Origin: Nitrospira sp. CG24A
Lineage (GTDB): Bacteria; Nitrospirota; Nitrospiria; Nitrospirales; Nitrospiraceae
Direction of reading: 5' to 3'
Assembly: GCA_002869925.2 (NCBI GenBank)
Contig: NEWT02000016.1
Span: 431-39,490 of the forward strand
Length of the DNA stretch: 39,060 bases
Part shown: piece by piece, positions 17,699 to 26,173 of the stretch
How positions within the stretch are numbered: position 1 is the first letter of the stretch
How the letters are laid out: each line of letters opens with the position of its first letter
The notes under the pieces: generated by a model
Told to the model about the DNA's origin: nothing
Seen by the model: the letters and a program-made list of their open reading frames with translations, nothing else
The model's database searches: none
Made by a program: the position numbers and the translations under genes

Positions 17699-18580
17699 CT
17701 ACGTGACTACCCTGGTGGTCTGGCGACGTTGGACCAGGGCTTGCAGTTGCGCGCGCATCTCGTGAACCGGCAAATGCGTCCGGTCTCCATGTCCGGCCAG
17801 CACCCATTCGAAGGGATAGTCGAGAAGTTTTTTAATGGAGCTCACCAGCACATGTTTTCTCCACACCAGCTGACTGGGAGCACTAAGCCTCTGCTGTGCG
17901 GAGTCCCACCAGAGATGGTCCCCTGTAAAGAAGAATCGGTTCTTGTAGAGCAAGGCCATGCTGCCCGCCGTGTGGCCTGGCACCGGAATGATCTGAAACT
18001 GCGGCATGACTTGGATACTGTCAGCGCCCTCGATGACCCATTCTGCATTCGGAGCCGCTTCGATGTCCGCCCGATGAATGATCCGTTTCGCGCCAAAGTG
18101 TGCGGCATACTTCTCTGCATCGGCCACATCATCTTTGTGCGTGAGGAATATATAGGCGATGCCGCCCTTGCGTTCGAAAGCCTCGACAAGATGTTTGAGA
18201 TACCGAGGTGAATCGACGAGCCAGTTGCCCTCAGGATGTTCGATGAAAAAACTATTCGCGCCAAACGACTTCTCAGAATTAAAACCGCAGTACGACACCT
18301 CGCCTTCCAGTTGGACCGGGAAGCTCGCCATCGCATCTTTCATCTGCAACGGGTCGCTGTGCTCAGTGCCGATCGAACCGACCGGGCAGGCAAGAAGCGC
18401 TTGATAGGCCTGACGAGTGGGCCCTTTATCGGTTGGCTGTGTGGTGACTGCGGAAAACTTGCCGACTTCCTCGAAACTTGTCGGCGCCAACTGACGGCAC
18501 GTATCGCAGTTGATGCAGGTCGAATCGACAAAAAAATTACCTGCAACATTGGAGTCGAGTCGTTTTTTCTCATCGGCCAT
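17699..18580 (-). CDS. Ferredoxin-like domain fused to metallo-beta-lactamase-fold hydrolase
   Basis: This 293-residue protein starts with a ferredoxin-like module with cysteines at 22, 25, 28 and 65 (CINCDTCRQ, CPVGSI). An MBL-fold domain follows. Its first metal motif reads LTHKDDVAD (147-154), not the usual THxHxDH. Later ligands look normal: PGHTAGS (His203), TGDH (Asp221) and LAGHGDR. The ferredoxin-MBL pairing with an HxDD-type motif is a known variant subgroup, so it may bind one metal or have redox-linked activity. I chose the ATG at 18580 (AGGG 6 nt upstream) over a TTG six bases earlier. It leads the pair with the MFS transporter. Confidence 0.82.
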   Translation of the reverse strand: MADEKKRLDSNVAGNFFVDSTCINCDTCRQLAPTSFEEVGKFSAVTTQPTDKGPTRQAYQALLACPVGSIGTEHSDPLQMKDAMASFPVQLEGEVSYCGFNSEKSFGANSFFIEHPEGNWLVDSPRYLKHLVEAFERKGGIAYIFLTHKDDVADAEKYAAHFGAKRIIHRADIEAAPNAEWVIEGADSIQVMPQFQIIPVPGHTAGSMALLYKNRFFFTGDHLWWDSAQQRLSAPSQLVWRKHVLVSSIKKLLDYPFEWVLAGHGDRTHLPVHEMRAQLQALVQRRQTTRVVT

Positions 18581-18597
18581 GGTCAACCCTGTCGTTC

Positions 18598-18684
18598 GTG
18601 AAAGGTGAAAAGTAAAACGTGAAAGGCTTAGGAGGAAGAGTGCTCAGCAACCCCATATTTCACCTTTTACGTCTTACGTTTCAC
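18598..18684. repeat. Imperfect inverted repeat of GTGAAA/GTAAAA words
   Basis: The arms at 18598-18624 and 18658-18684 pair over 27 bp with about five mismatches, around a 33-bp loop. They are built from words such as GTGAAAGG, AGTAAAA and CGTGAAA. It sits just upstream of the ferredoxin-MBL gene and may be a mobile intergenic repeat or a hairpin in its leader. Confidence 0.65.
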
Positions 18685-18686
18685 AG

Positions 18687-18735
18687 TTTCTCTGAGCGAT
18701 GTGAGAACGCCGCTGGCGGTCTTTTTCAGCATCAT
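18687..18735 (-). repeat. Half copy of the GGATGCTGAAAAA hairpin repeat
   Basis: On the minus strand this reads TGATGCTGAAAAAGACCGCC and continues to a GTTCTCACATCGCTCAGAG block, matching the first half of the full repeats at 19780, 20757 and 34608. The second arm is missing. It overlaps the stop codon of the AlkA-like gene. Confidence 0.7.
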
Positions 18736-19337
18736 GATTCCTTCGCACGATCAGCTGCCCGCCACAGATACCAGGCTGCGGCAGTGCGGTAAGGCTTCCA
18801 GCGCTCCCCATATTGCCGCACTTCTTTCGGCGTCGGCATCGAACGCTTGCCATAGGTGATGCGAAATCCGTTGCGCACGCCGAAGTCATCGACCGGCAGA
18901 ACGTCCGGCCGTCCCAGTTGGAAAATCAACAACATTTCAACCGTCCAACGGCCAACACCACGGACTGCAATGAGGCGCTCGATGATCGCCTCGTCGTCGA
19001 GCTTCCGAACGATGGCCCCTGCCGGCACCGTGCCATCAAGTGTCTTGGCAGCCAGATCGCGGAGCGCCGCAACCTTGGCCCGTGAAAAACCGGCGCCACG
19101 AATCGCTTGCTCGTCTATCGCCAGCAGATCGCTTGGTTGAGGGAACCGTCCTCTCGGAAACAACGCCACGAAACGGCGCAAAATACTTTCCGCCGCCTTG
19201 TCATGGAGTTGTTGATACGCAATCGCTCGTGCCAACGATTCAAACGGCGACCGCTTCGATCGGGGACTCAAGGTGAAGCGACCCACCTCACGGATCAACC
19301 GGCGCATGACCGGATCCGCCTTGGACAAATGCGTCAT
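18732..19337 (-). CDS. DNA-3-methyladenine glycosylase II, AlkA-like
   Basis: This is a helix-hairpin-helix base-excision glycosylase of about 201 residues. The HhH motif is IAVRGVGRWTVEMLLIF (123-139), and the catalytic aspartate lies in DVLPVDDFGVRNG (Asp150/151). YQQLHDKAA near 41-49 is the typical early helix. It should remove alkylated purines from DNA. The start is uncertain. The ATG at 19337 begins just where family similarity begins. Another ATG at 19397 would add 20 residues and overlap the RidA gene by 23 bp. The 3' end runs into a partial hairpin repeat. Confidence 0.85.
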   Translation of the reverse strand: MTHLSKADPVMRRLIREVGRFTLSPRSKRSPFESLARAIAYQQLHDKAAESILRRFVALFPRGRFPQPSDLLAIDEQAIRGAGFSRAKVAALRDLAAKTLDGTVPAGAIVRKLDDEAIIERLIAVRGVGRWTVEMLLIFQLGRPDVLPVDDFGVRNGFRITYGKRSMPTPKEVRQYGERWKPYRTAAAWYLWRAADRAKES

Positions 19338-19374
19338 TTCCGGTGTCTGCCGATTCCTCTGAGAACTCGGGCTC

Positions 19375-19764
19375 TTACCCTTGACTGATGATGGCATCGG
19401 CTTCGATCTCAACCAACATCTCCGGATCGATTAACCGTTTCACTTCCACGATCGTCGTCGCCGGCCTGACAGTCCCAAATATTTCGCCATGGGCTCGGCC
19501 AACTTCTTGCCATTGATCGATATTGGTTAAAAACATACGCGTTCGCACGACATCGGTAAGCGACGCGCCGGCCTGCTGGAGCGCCGCTTCAATTGTCTTC
19601 AACGTCTGGATCGTCTGGGCATAGGGATCTCCCTTGCCGACCAAACCAGATTGGGTCATCGCTGTCGAACCGGAAACGGATATCGACGCCCCGACTCGTA
19701 CCGCTCGCGAGTAGCCGAGTTTGGCTTCCCACGGACCACCAGTAGAAATATTCTGCCGCCCCAT
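19375..19764 (-). CDS. RidA/YjgF/UK114 family protein
   Basis: This 129-residue protein shows the RidA fold pattern: VSGSTAM near residue 30, DVVRTRMFLTNIDQW, and the signature RPATTIVEVKRLIDPEMLVEIEADAI at the end. RidA proteins hydrolyse reactive enamine/imine intermediates; this one belongs to a divergent subgroup, so its substrate is open. AGGAGG lies 6 nt before the ATG. A complete hairpin repeat begins 16 bp upstream of the start codon, directly against the ribosome binding site. Confidence 0.88.
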   Translation of the reverse strand: MGRQNISTGGPWEAKLGYSRAVRVGASISVSGSTAMTQSGLVGKGDPYAQTIQTLKTIEAALQQAGASLTDVVRTRMFLTNIDQWQEVGRAHGEIFGTVRPATTIVEVKRLIDPEMLVEIEADAIISQG

Positions 19765-19779
19765 CCGGTTCCTCCTACC

Positions 19780-19899
19780 AGGATGCTGAAAAAGTCCGCC
19801 AGCATCGTTCTCGCATCGCTCAGAGGCTCAACGTACCGAAGCGTACGCCTCGCCTCTTCGCTCGCTGCGGCCTTGCTGGACAGCCTTTTTGAGCATCCT
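19780..19899. repeat. Hairpin repeat, copy 1 (120 bp)
   Basis: The element starts AGGATGCTGAAAAAGTCCGC and ends with CCTTTTTGAGCATCCT. Its ends form an inverted repeat, and inner GC-rich arms (AGAGGC..GCCTC) form a second stem. It lies between the SDR and RidA genes. A further similar stretch reaching GAGTTTTTCCGCAGCCTG ends by the SDR stop codon near 19979. Related copies are at 20757 and 34608, with a half copy at 18687. Confidence 0.85.
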
Positions 19900-19976
19900 G
19901 ACGTTATTCTGATGTTCCCGCCGTACGGAAAATTCCAGCCATATTTTCGGCATCAACCGAGTTTTTCCGCAGCCTG

Positions 19977-20708
19977 CTACATCACGATGCCGCCACCGGC
20001 ATGGATATTTTGTCCTGTCAACCATCGCGCTTCCTCACTCACGATGAACGCCACCACGTCGGCGATATCCTTGGGAAGCCCCAGCCGCTTCAACGGCGAC
20101 AGCTGGATGCCGATCTGACGGAACTGATCGGTCATCATCCCCGTCTCGGTAAAACCTGGCGAGACGGTATTGACCGTAATGCCTTGAGGCGCGAGTTCCT
20201 GCGCCAGACCTTTCGTGTACTGCTCCAATGCACCCTTGCTACCAAGATACGCTGTCGCTCCAGGAAAACTCAAATGGGTTCCATCGGTCGAAATGTTTAC
20301 GATGCGGCCACCCTCTTTGAGCGCGTTGGCCGCTTCCTGCATCGCGAAATAGGGGCCTTTTGCGTTCAAGGCAATGATCTGATCGAAGTCGGCTTCGGTC
20401 GTATCGAGAAGCGCCTTGGGCATAAACCGCCCGGCATTGTTGACCAGAATATCGAGCCGGCTAAATTGCTTGACCGTGTCGATCACAAGGCGGCGGGCCT
20501 CTGCAACCTGGCTCATGTCGGCTTGAACGGCGACGGCCTTCCCGCCTTTGGCTTGAATACCCGTCACCACTTGCTGCGCTTTCTCCACACTCATGCCGTA
20601 ATTCACCACCACAATCGCCCCGTCTTCGGCCAATCGCTCTGCGATCGCCCGCCCAATCCCGCTGGAGGCCCCGGTAACGATCGCGATTTTTCCACTGAGT
20701 GATGCCAT
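19977..20708 (-). CDS. Short-chain dehydrogenase/reductase (SDR)
   Basis: This is a 243-residue classical SDR. It has the Rossmann motif TGASSGIG (13-20), NNAG near 90, a catalytic Ser in VNISTDG, YLGSK (YxxxK) and PGFTETGM after the active site. It should be an NAD(P)H-dependent oxidoreductase related to FabG/3-ketoacyl reductases; the substrate cannot be told from sequence. The stop codon TAG falls at the end of a hairpin-repeat-related stretch, and another copy lies 49 bp upstream of the start. Confidence 0.9.
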   Translation of the reverse strand: MASLSGKIAIVTGASSGIGRAIAERLAEDGAIVVVNYGMSVEKAQQVVTGIQAKGGKAVAVQADMSQVAEARRLVIDTVKQFSRLDILVNNAGRFMPKALLDTTEADFDQIIALNAKGPYFAMQEAANALKEGGRIVNISTDGTHLSFPGATAYLGSKGALEQYTKGLAQELAPQGITVNTVSPGFTETGMMTDQFRQIGIQLSPLKRLGLPKDIADVVAFIVSEEARWLTGQNIHAGGGIVM

Positions 20709-20756
20709 GATATCAACCTGTCCCTTTCCTGTATGCGACCGACTCTCCCCTTTAAC

Positions 20757-20880
20757 AGGATGCTGAAAAAATCCGGCGGCGGCGTTCTCACCTCGAAAGC
20801 ATCCTCAACGTAGCCAAGAGGCTACGCCTCCGGTGCTTTCATCGGCTGCGGCCTTGCTGGACGGCTTTTTTGAGCATCCT
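20757..20880. repeat. Hairpin repeat, copy 2 (124 bp)
   Basis: It begins AGGATGCTGAAAAAATCCGG and ends GGCTTTTTTGAGCATCCT, with an inner GTAGCC...GGCTAC pairing. A trailing stretch reaching GAGTTTTTCCGCAGCCTG, as at copy 1, ends near 20959, about 20 bp from the nitroreductase stop codon. It lies between the nitroreductase and SDR genes and could separate their transcripts. Confidence 0.85.
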
Positions 20881-20981
20881 GCAACTATTGTGATATCAGC
20901 GCCATACGTAAGATTCTATTCGCGTATTCTGTATCACACCGAGTTTTTCCGCAGCCTGTTAAAACGCGCTGCGCTACGCCC

Positions 20982-21581
20982 CTACTGGAGAAATGGCAGC
21001 GATTGCTCCCAGGTTGTTGAGTAGACAAACTCCGTCACTGGTTTTCTGACTCGCGGTTGAACCTCCCGTGCACGCAGATGATCCGATAACAGGGCAGAAT
21101 CGCCTGGATAACCGACCGCCATCATCGCCACAGGTTCATAGCCATTTGGGATCTGACAGTCCGTTCTCGCCTGATCGATTCTGAAACCCGCCATCTGATG
21201 GGCCACAAGCCCAAGCGCCGTGGCCTGGATTACGAGATTCTCTACCGCCATACCCGTATCGTGATACGCGTGGCGATTCGGCGAACCATCCTCGAACTGC
21301 AGTTCCGCCACCGAGAGCAGCAACACCGGTGCACGATAGGCCCATTTCTGATTGGCTTCGACCAGACAGTTGAACAACCGATCGTACTCAGCCTGGTTCT
21401 CTTTCGTCGCCACCAGGAATCGCCAGGGCTGCCCGTTATTCGATGAAGGCGCCCACCTCGCCGCTTCGAAAAGGCTCAGAAGCTTGTCTGCTTCCACCGG
21501 CCGTTCGTCGAACGCGCGCGGACTCCAACGCTGCCGCAACAAGTCATGGATTGGGTATTGTGTATCGGCCGGTTTTTTCAT
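20982..21581 (-). CDS. Nitroreductase family protein
   Basis: This 199-residue protein has the flavin-binding nitroreductase pattern: LLRQRWSPRAFDERPV near the start, EAARWAPSSNNGQPWRF, and NLVIQATALGLVAHQMAGF followed by PVAMMAVGYPG. It should use FMN and NAD(P)H. I chose the ATG at 21581, 5 nt after the outer membrane factor stop codon, with AGGA upstream; the frame runs further into that gene without similarity. It is the last gene of the STAS-RND operon. That suggests a shared response to nitro- or quinone-type toxic compounds, which is inference. Confidence 0.88.
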   Translation of the reverse strand: MKKPADTQYPIHDLLRQRWSPRAFDERPVEADKLLSLFEAARWAPSSNNGQPWRFLVATKENQAEYDRLFNCLVEANQKWAYRAPVLLLSVAELQFEDGSPNRHAYHDTGMAVENLVIQATALGLVAHQMAGFRIDQARTDCQIPNGYEPVAMMAVGYPGDSALLSDHLRAREVQPRVRKPVTEFVYSTTWEQSLPFLQ

Positions 21582-21585
21582 GACT

Positions 21586-23001
21586 TCACGATCCTTTGCT
21601 GTTTCTCTTTGGTCCATCCATCTCTGGAGACCAACCACCGCCAAGAGCCTTGTAGAGTTGCACGACCGAAACCAGATGGAGTCGATGGGTAGCGACAAGT
21701 GCCAATTCCGCCTCAAAAAGGCTCCGCTGCGCAATGAGGACATCCAAATAGTTTGCCAGGCCGCCTTTGTATCTCAGGCTAGCAAGATGCAAGGCCGACC
21801 GCAACGCGTTGACCTGCCTTTCCTGGGCAGCCGCCTGCTCACGGGCCGTGCTGACTCCCACCAACGCGTCTTCAACCTCCCTGAACGCGACGAGAATCGT
21901 TTGTTCGTACTGGGCCACAGCCTGTTTGGTTTGGGCTTCTACGGCCTGCTGCTGAAACCCTAACGTTTGGGCATTCAACAAGGGGCCGGTCAGTACCGGA
22001 GCGAGGACTCCGAAATTGGTTGCCGGCGACACAAAATCCGTCAGGGTGGGACTTGCCACACCGAGGAAGCCCGTGAGCGACAGTTTTGGAAACCGTTCGG
22101 CTTTCGCTACCCCGATCCTGGCGGTGGATGCAACCAATTGTTGCTCCGCCTGCACAACATCGGGACGGCGTTGGAGCAGTTCTGAGGGAAGACCGGCGGG
22201 CACCACAGGCGGCATCATTTGTTCGATCAGCGATCGCCCCCTGGCGATTTGACTGGGATTTCTCCCCAGCAGCACGCTGAGCTCGTTTTCTTTCTGAATC
22301 ATATGACGCTTCAGTTCCGCAATGCGAGCAGCGGCATTTTCACGCTCCGCCTCAAATTGGTCGACATCCAGCTTGTTGATCATTCCCTGCCGGAGCCGTG
22401 CATGGCCGATTCTCACTGACTCTTCCCATGCCGATAATGTGCGCGTGGCGATCTCCAACTGCATGTCGAATTGCCGAAGATCGAAATAGGCCTGCGCCAC
22501 TCCGCCCACGATTTGCAGAGTGACGGCTCGTCGGTTCTCCTCCTGGGCCAAGAGATCCGCCAAGCCCGCCTCATTCGCCCTGCGGATTCGCCCCCAGATA
22601 TCTAGTTCCCAGGATAGGGATCCTTGCCCATAGTAGTTAAAAGGACTCGCAAATCCAGGGAACCTCACGCCACCCAGGCGAGCGGCGGGAACATTGCCCG
22701 TTGCGCTGAGTTGAGGGGCAAAGTCCATTCGAGCCGTAAACAAGCGCGCCTGGAATTCGTCGATACTGGCAACCGCTCGTTTGAGATCTTTGTTCTCTTC
22801 GAGTGCAATACGGATCAAACGCTGGAGCTCTTCGTCCCGGTAGAGTTCCCACCACGGCATATTCGCCAAGGAAGGCAAATCTTTCGAGGCTTCGGCCATG
22901 CGAAAGGAGCCGGATGTGGGAATGTCTGGACGAGAATAGTCGGGCCCCATCGCGCACGCGAGCAGGAGAAACGAAAAGACTGCGAGAACGAGACTGCGCA
23001 T
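21586..23001 (-). CDS. RND efflux outer membrane factor, NodT/OprM-like lipoprotein
   Basis: This 471-residue protein has a short lipoprotein signal with LLAC (Cys16) followed by AMGPDYSRP, the typical start of NodT-type factors. Two TolC-like repeats follow, including WELDIWGRIRRANEAG, LLQRRPDVVQAEQQLVAS and RYKGGLANYLDVLIAQRSLFEAE. The ATG at 23001 lies 1 nt after the RND pump stop codon, with a GGGGAG ribosome binding site. It completes a tripartite pump with the two genes upstream. Confidence 0.93.
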   Translation of the reverse strand: MRSLVLAVFSFLLLACAMGPDYSRPDIPTSGSFRMAEASKDLPSLANMPWWELYRDEELQRLIRIALEENKDLKRAVASIDEFQARLFTARMDFAPQLSATGNVPAARLGGVRFPGFASPFNYYGQGSLSWELDIWGRIRRANEAGLADLLAQEENRRAVTLQIVGGVAQAYFDLRQFDMQLEIATRTLSAWEESVRIGHARLRQGMINKLDVDQFEAERENAAARIAELKRHMIQKENELSVLLGRNPSQIARGRSLIEQMMPPVVPAGLPSELLQRRPDVVQAEQQLVASTARIGVAKAERFPKLSLTGFLGVASPTLTDFVSPATNFGVLAPVLTGPLLNAQTLGFQQQAVEAQTKQAVAQYEQTILVAFREVEDALVGVSTAREQAAAQERQVNALRSALHLASLRYKGGLANYLDVLIAQRSLFEAELALVATHRLHLVSVVQLYKALGGGWSPEMDGPKRNSKGS

Positions 23002-23002
23002 G

Positions 23003-26000
23003 TCACTCTCCCCTTTCTATCCCTAGCGGAATTGAGCCTGTCCCAGAACGGGGAGTCGCTTCACCGGCACCTCGCCGACTCAGCTTCCGAACCAGCACAA
23101 AAAAGAGCGGCACGAAGAAGATGGCCAAGAAGGTCGCGGCAAGCATACCACCGAATACGCCGGTGCCGATGGAGTTACGGCTGGCTGCGCCCGCACCGCT
23201 GGCGAGGACTAATGGCACGACGCCCAGAATAAAAGCCATGGAGGTCATGACGATCGGCCGGAACCGAATCATGGCGGCTTCCATCGCAGCATCGACCAGA
23301 GAGTGTCCGGCTTCATAGCGTTTGTTCGCGAACTCGACGATCAGAATGGCGTTTTTGGCAGAGAGTCCTATCAGCGTGACCAATCCGATTTGGAAGTAGA
23401 TGTCGTTGGACATCCCCATCACCCACACGGCGGACAAGGCTCCGAACACACCAAAGGGCACGGCGAGGAGCACGGCAAAGGGCACGGCCCAGCTCTCATA
23501 CTGCGCGGCCAATACAAGAAACACCATCAACAAGCCGAAGCCAAAGACAAACAATGATTGCTGCCCGACCATTCGTTCCTGGTAGGAGATCCCGCTCCAA
23601 TCGATCCCATACCCTTGAGGAACTAACACCTCCTTGGCGACTTGATCCAGCGCATCGAGCACCTCCCCGGAACTGTACCCCGGAGCCGCGGCTCCCAAGA
23701 CCAGGGCCGTGTTATAGCCGTTGAAATGGGTGACCGGATCAGGTCCACTGGTGAACTCCGTCGTGACCACGGTATCGAGCGGAATCATGGTGGATCTCTG
23801 TCCATTCACGGCACGCACGTAAATCTTGGCGACGTCTTCAGGCGTGGATCGAAATTGCGCCTCAGCCTCCGTCTGCACCCGATAGACACGGCCGAATTTG
23901 AGGAAGTCATTGATGTAGAGATTGCCGAAATAGGCCTGCAGCGTGTCGAACACTTCGGAGATCGGCACGCCCAACGATTTGGCTCGCTCTCGGTCCACAT
24001 GGGCAAAGATTCGTGGTGCACTCACGCGAAAGCTGGAGCCGATCGCTCCAATCGCCGGGTGCTGTCTGGCTTTGGCGAGAAACTCTTGTGCCACGCCAGA
24101 GAACTTGTTGAAATCCCCGCTGCTGGGATCTTGAAGCTGAAGGGAAAACCCGCCCGTGGCGCCGAGTCCTCGAATCGCCGGGGCGTTAAAGGCCAAAATC
24201 AGCGCCTCGGGAATTTTCGCGAACTCTCCATATGCGGCGCCGATCAGAGCCTTCACGTGGTTCTGCGGTCCTTGCCGTTCGTCCCAGTGGTGCAAGGGCA
24301 GAAACATCGTTGCCGAGTTCGGGCCTCTGGTACCGAACACGAAGTTCTGGCCGGCCAACGCATCGGTCGAATGGATCGCAGGAACTGAGAGAAAGTATTT
24401 TTCAATTTTGCTCAGCACCGCATCGGTTCGTTGCTTAGACGCGCCATCCGGCAGTTGCACGATCGTGATGAAGTAACCCTGATCTTCTTCCGGCAAGAAG
24501 CTGGAGGGAATCGTCTTGAATAGCCCGGCGGCGAAGAGGCCGATGATGCCAAAGATGACCATGGACAAGACCGACCGGTTGAGGATCGTTCCCACAACGG
24601 CCGTATAGCGAGCCTGCGTCCAGCCGAAAAATCGATTGAAGACACCGAAAAAACCTCTACGCTGGCTATGGCCTGGCTTCAACACCAGGGAACAGAGGGC
24701 TGGACTCAGCGTGAGGGCCGTGATCCCGGAGATGATGACGGAGATGGCGATGGTGATGGCAAATTGTTTGTACAACTCGCCCGTGATGCCGCCCAGGAAA
24801 CCCACCGGCACAAACACGGCGCAGAGCACAAGCACGATCGCGATCACTGGTCCCGTCACCTCATCCATCGCCTTCTTGGCGGCATCCTTCGGCGAGAGTC
24901 CCTCTCCCATGTGGCGCTCGACGTTCTCTACCACCACGATGGCGTCGTCGACCACCATCCCGATGGCCAGAACCATCCCGAAGAGCGTGAGGGTGTTGAT
25001 CGAAAAGCCGAGTGCCTGCATGCCCGCAAAGGTCCCGATGAGGGAAACCGGGACGGCCACGCCTGGAATCAACGTCGCGCGCCAACTTTGGAGGAACAGA
25101 TATACGACAAGGATGACCAACACCATCGCTTCCGCCAGGGTCTTGACCACTTCTTGGATGGACACTTCGATAAATTTGGTCGTATCGTACGGAATATCGT
25201 AGGAGACCCCCTGTGGAAAGCTCTTCGATACCTGGTCCATTTCCTTCCTGACTCGCTTCACTGTGTCGAGGGCATTGGCGCCTGGCGACAGGAAGGTCAA
25301 GAGAAACACATTGGGTTTGCCGTTCCACCGGCCCTCGAGACTGTAAGATTGAGCCCCCAGCTCGATCCGGGCTACATCTTTTAGACGGATCATCGACCCG
25401 TCGGGGAGCGCCCGGACGATCATCTCCTCGAAATCCTTCACGTCCGTGAGACGGCCTTGTGTGATCACCGGGATCGTCAGTTCGGTGCCTTTCGGCGCCG
25501 GTTCTCGCCCGATTGTCCCAGCGGGAAAGTCTCGATTTTGTTCACGGACGACATTGGCAATGTCGGTGGGCGTGAGGCTGAGTTGCGCCATCTTGGTCGG
25601 GTCCAGGATCAAGCGCATTGAATAATTCTGTCCACCGAAGACCACCGCGTCTCCGACGCCACGTATTCGCTTGAGATTATCGATCACGTTGAGGAGCGCG
25701 TAGTTGGAGATAAAGACGGTATCTTTCGTGGGATCGCTGGAACTGAGCGCGACGACCGCCAGCAGGTCCGGCGACACTTTCTTGACCGAAATGCCTTGGC
25801 GGACGACTTCGGGCGGCAACTGGGGCTCCGCCAGCTTCTGGCGGTTCTGAGCCTGTACCTGCGCAATGTCCACGTTCGTTCCAATCTCGAACGTGAGCTT
25901 GATGGTCATGTGCCCGTCATTGGTGCTGGTGGAGTCGTAGTAGAGGAGGTTGTCGATGCCGGGAAGCTGCACTTCGATCGGACGCGCGACTGAATTCGCG

Positions 26001-26173
26001 ATCACTTCCGCGCTCGCGCCTGGATAGTCCGCGTCGATCTGGATGACGGGCGGTGTGATTTCAGGAAACTGAGCGATGGGCAGGCCTTGTAAGGCGACCA
26101 ACCCCAGGACGACGATCACGATGGACAGGACCGACGCGAAGATCGGACGATCGATAAAAAAGTGCGAGATCAT
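23003..26173 (-). CDS. RND multidrug efflux pump, HAE1/AcrB-like
   Basis: This 1056-residue inner-membrane pump starts MISHFFIDRPIFASVLSIVIVVLG, as in AcrB-type proteins. It keeps the proton-relay aspartate pair in TM4 (GMVVDDAIVVVENVERHM) and the duplicated 12-helix plan with two large periplasmic loops. The ATG at 26173 overlaps the adaptor stop codon as ATGA. The upstream extension of the frame lies inside the adaptor gene. The substrate is unknown; HAE1 pumps export hydrophobic drugs, dyes and solvents. Confidence 0.94.
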   Translation of the reverse strand: MISHFFIDRPIFASVLSIVIVVLGLVALQGLPIAQFPEITPPVIQIDADYPGASAEVIANSVARPIEVQLPGIDNLLYYDSTSTNDGHMTIKLTFEIGTNVDIAQVQAQNRQKLAEPQLPPEVVRQGISVKKVSPDLLAVVALSSSDPTKDTVFISNYALLNVIDNLKRIRGVGDAVVFGGQNYSMRLILDPTKMAQLSLTPTDIANVVREQNRDFPAGTIGREPAPKGTELTIPVITQGRLTDVKDFEEMIVRALPDGSMIRLKDVARIELGAQSYSLEGRWNGKPNVFLLTFLSPGANALDTVKRVRKEMDQVSKSFPQGVSYDIPYDTTKFIEVSIQEVVKTLAEAMVLVILVVYLFLQSWRATLIPGVAVPVSLIGTFAGMQALGFSINTLTLFGMVLAIGMVVDDAIVVVENVERHMGEGLSPKDAAKKAMDEVTGPVIAIVLVLCAVFVPVGFLGGITGELYKQFAITIAISVIISGITALTLSPALCSLVLKPGHSQRRGFFGVFNRFFGWTQARYTAVVGTILNRSVLSMVIFGIIGLFAAGLFKTIPSSFLPEEDQGYFITIVQLPDGASKQRTDAVLSKIEKYFLSVPAIHSTDALAGQNFVFGTRGPNSATMFLPLHHWDERQGPQNHVKALIGAAYGEFAKIPEALILAFNAPAIRGLGATGGFSLQLQDPSSGDFNKFSGVAQEFLAKARQHPAIGAIGSSFRVSAPRIFAHVDRERAKSLGVPISEVFDTLQAYFGNLYINDFLKFGRVYRVQTEAEAQFRSTPEDVAKIYVRAVNGQRSTMIPLDTVVTTEFTSGPDPVTHFNGYNTALVLGAAAPGYSSGEVLDALDQVAKEVLVPQGYGIDWSGISYQERMVGQQSLFVFGFGLLMVFLVLAAQYESWAVPFAVLLAVPFGVFGALSAVWVMGMSNDIYFQIGLVTLIGLSAKNAILIVEFANKRYEAGHSLVDAAMEAAMIRFRPIVMTSMAFILGVVPLVLASGAGAASRNSIGTGVFGGMLAATFLAIFFVPLFFVLVRKLSRRGAGEATPRSGTGSIPLGIERGE

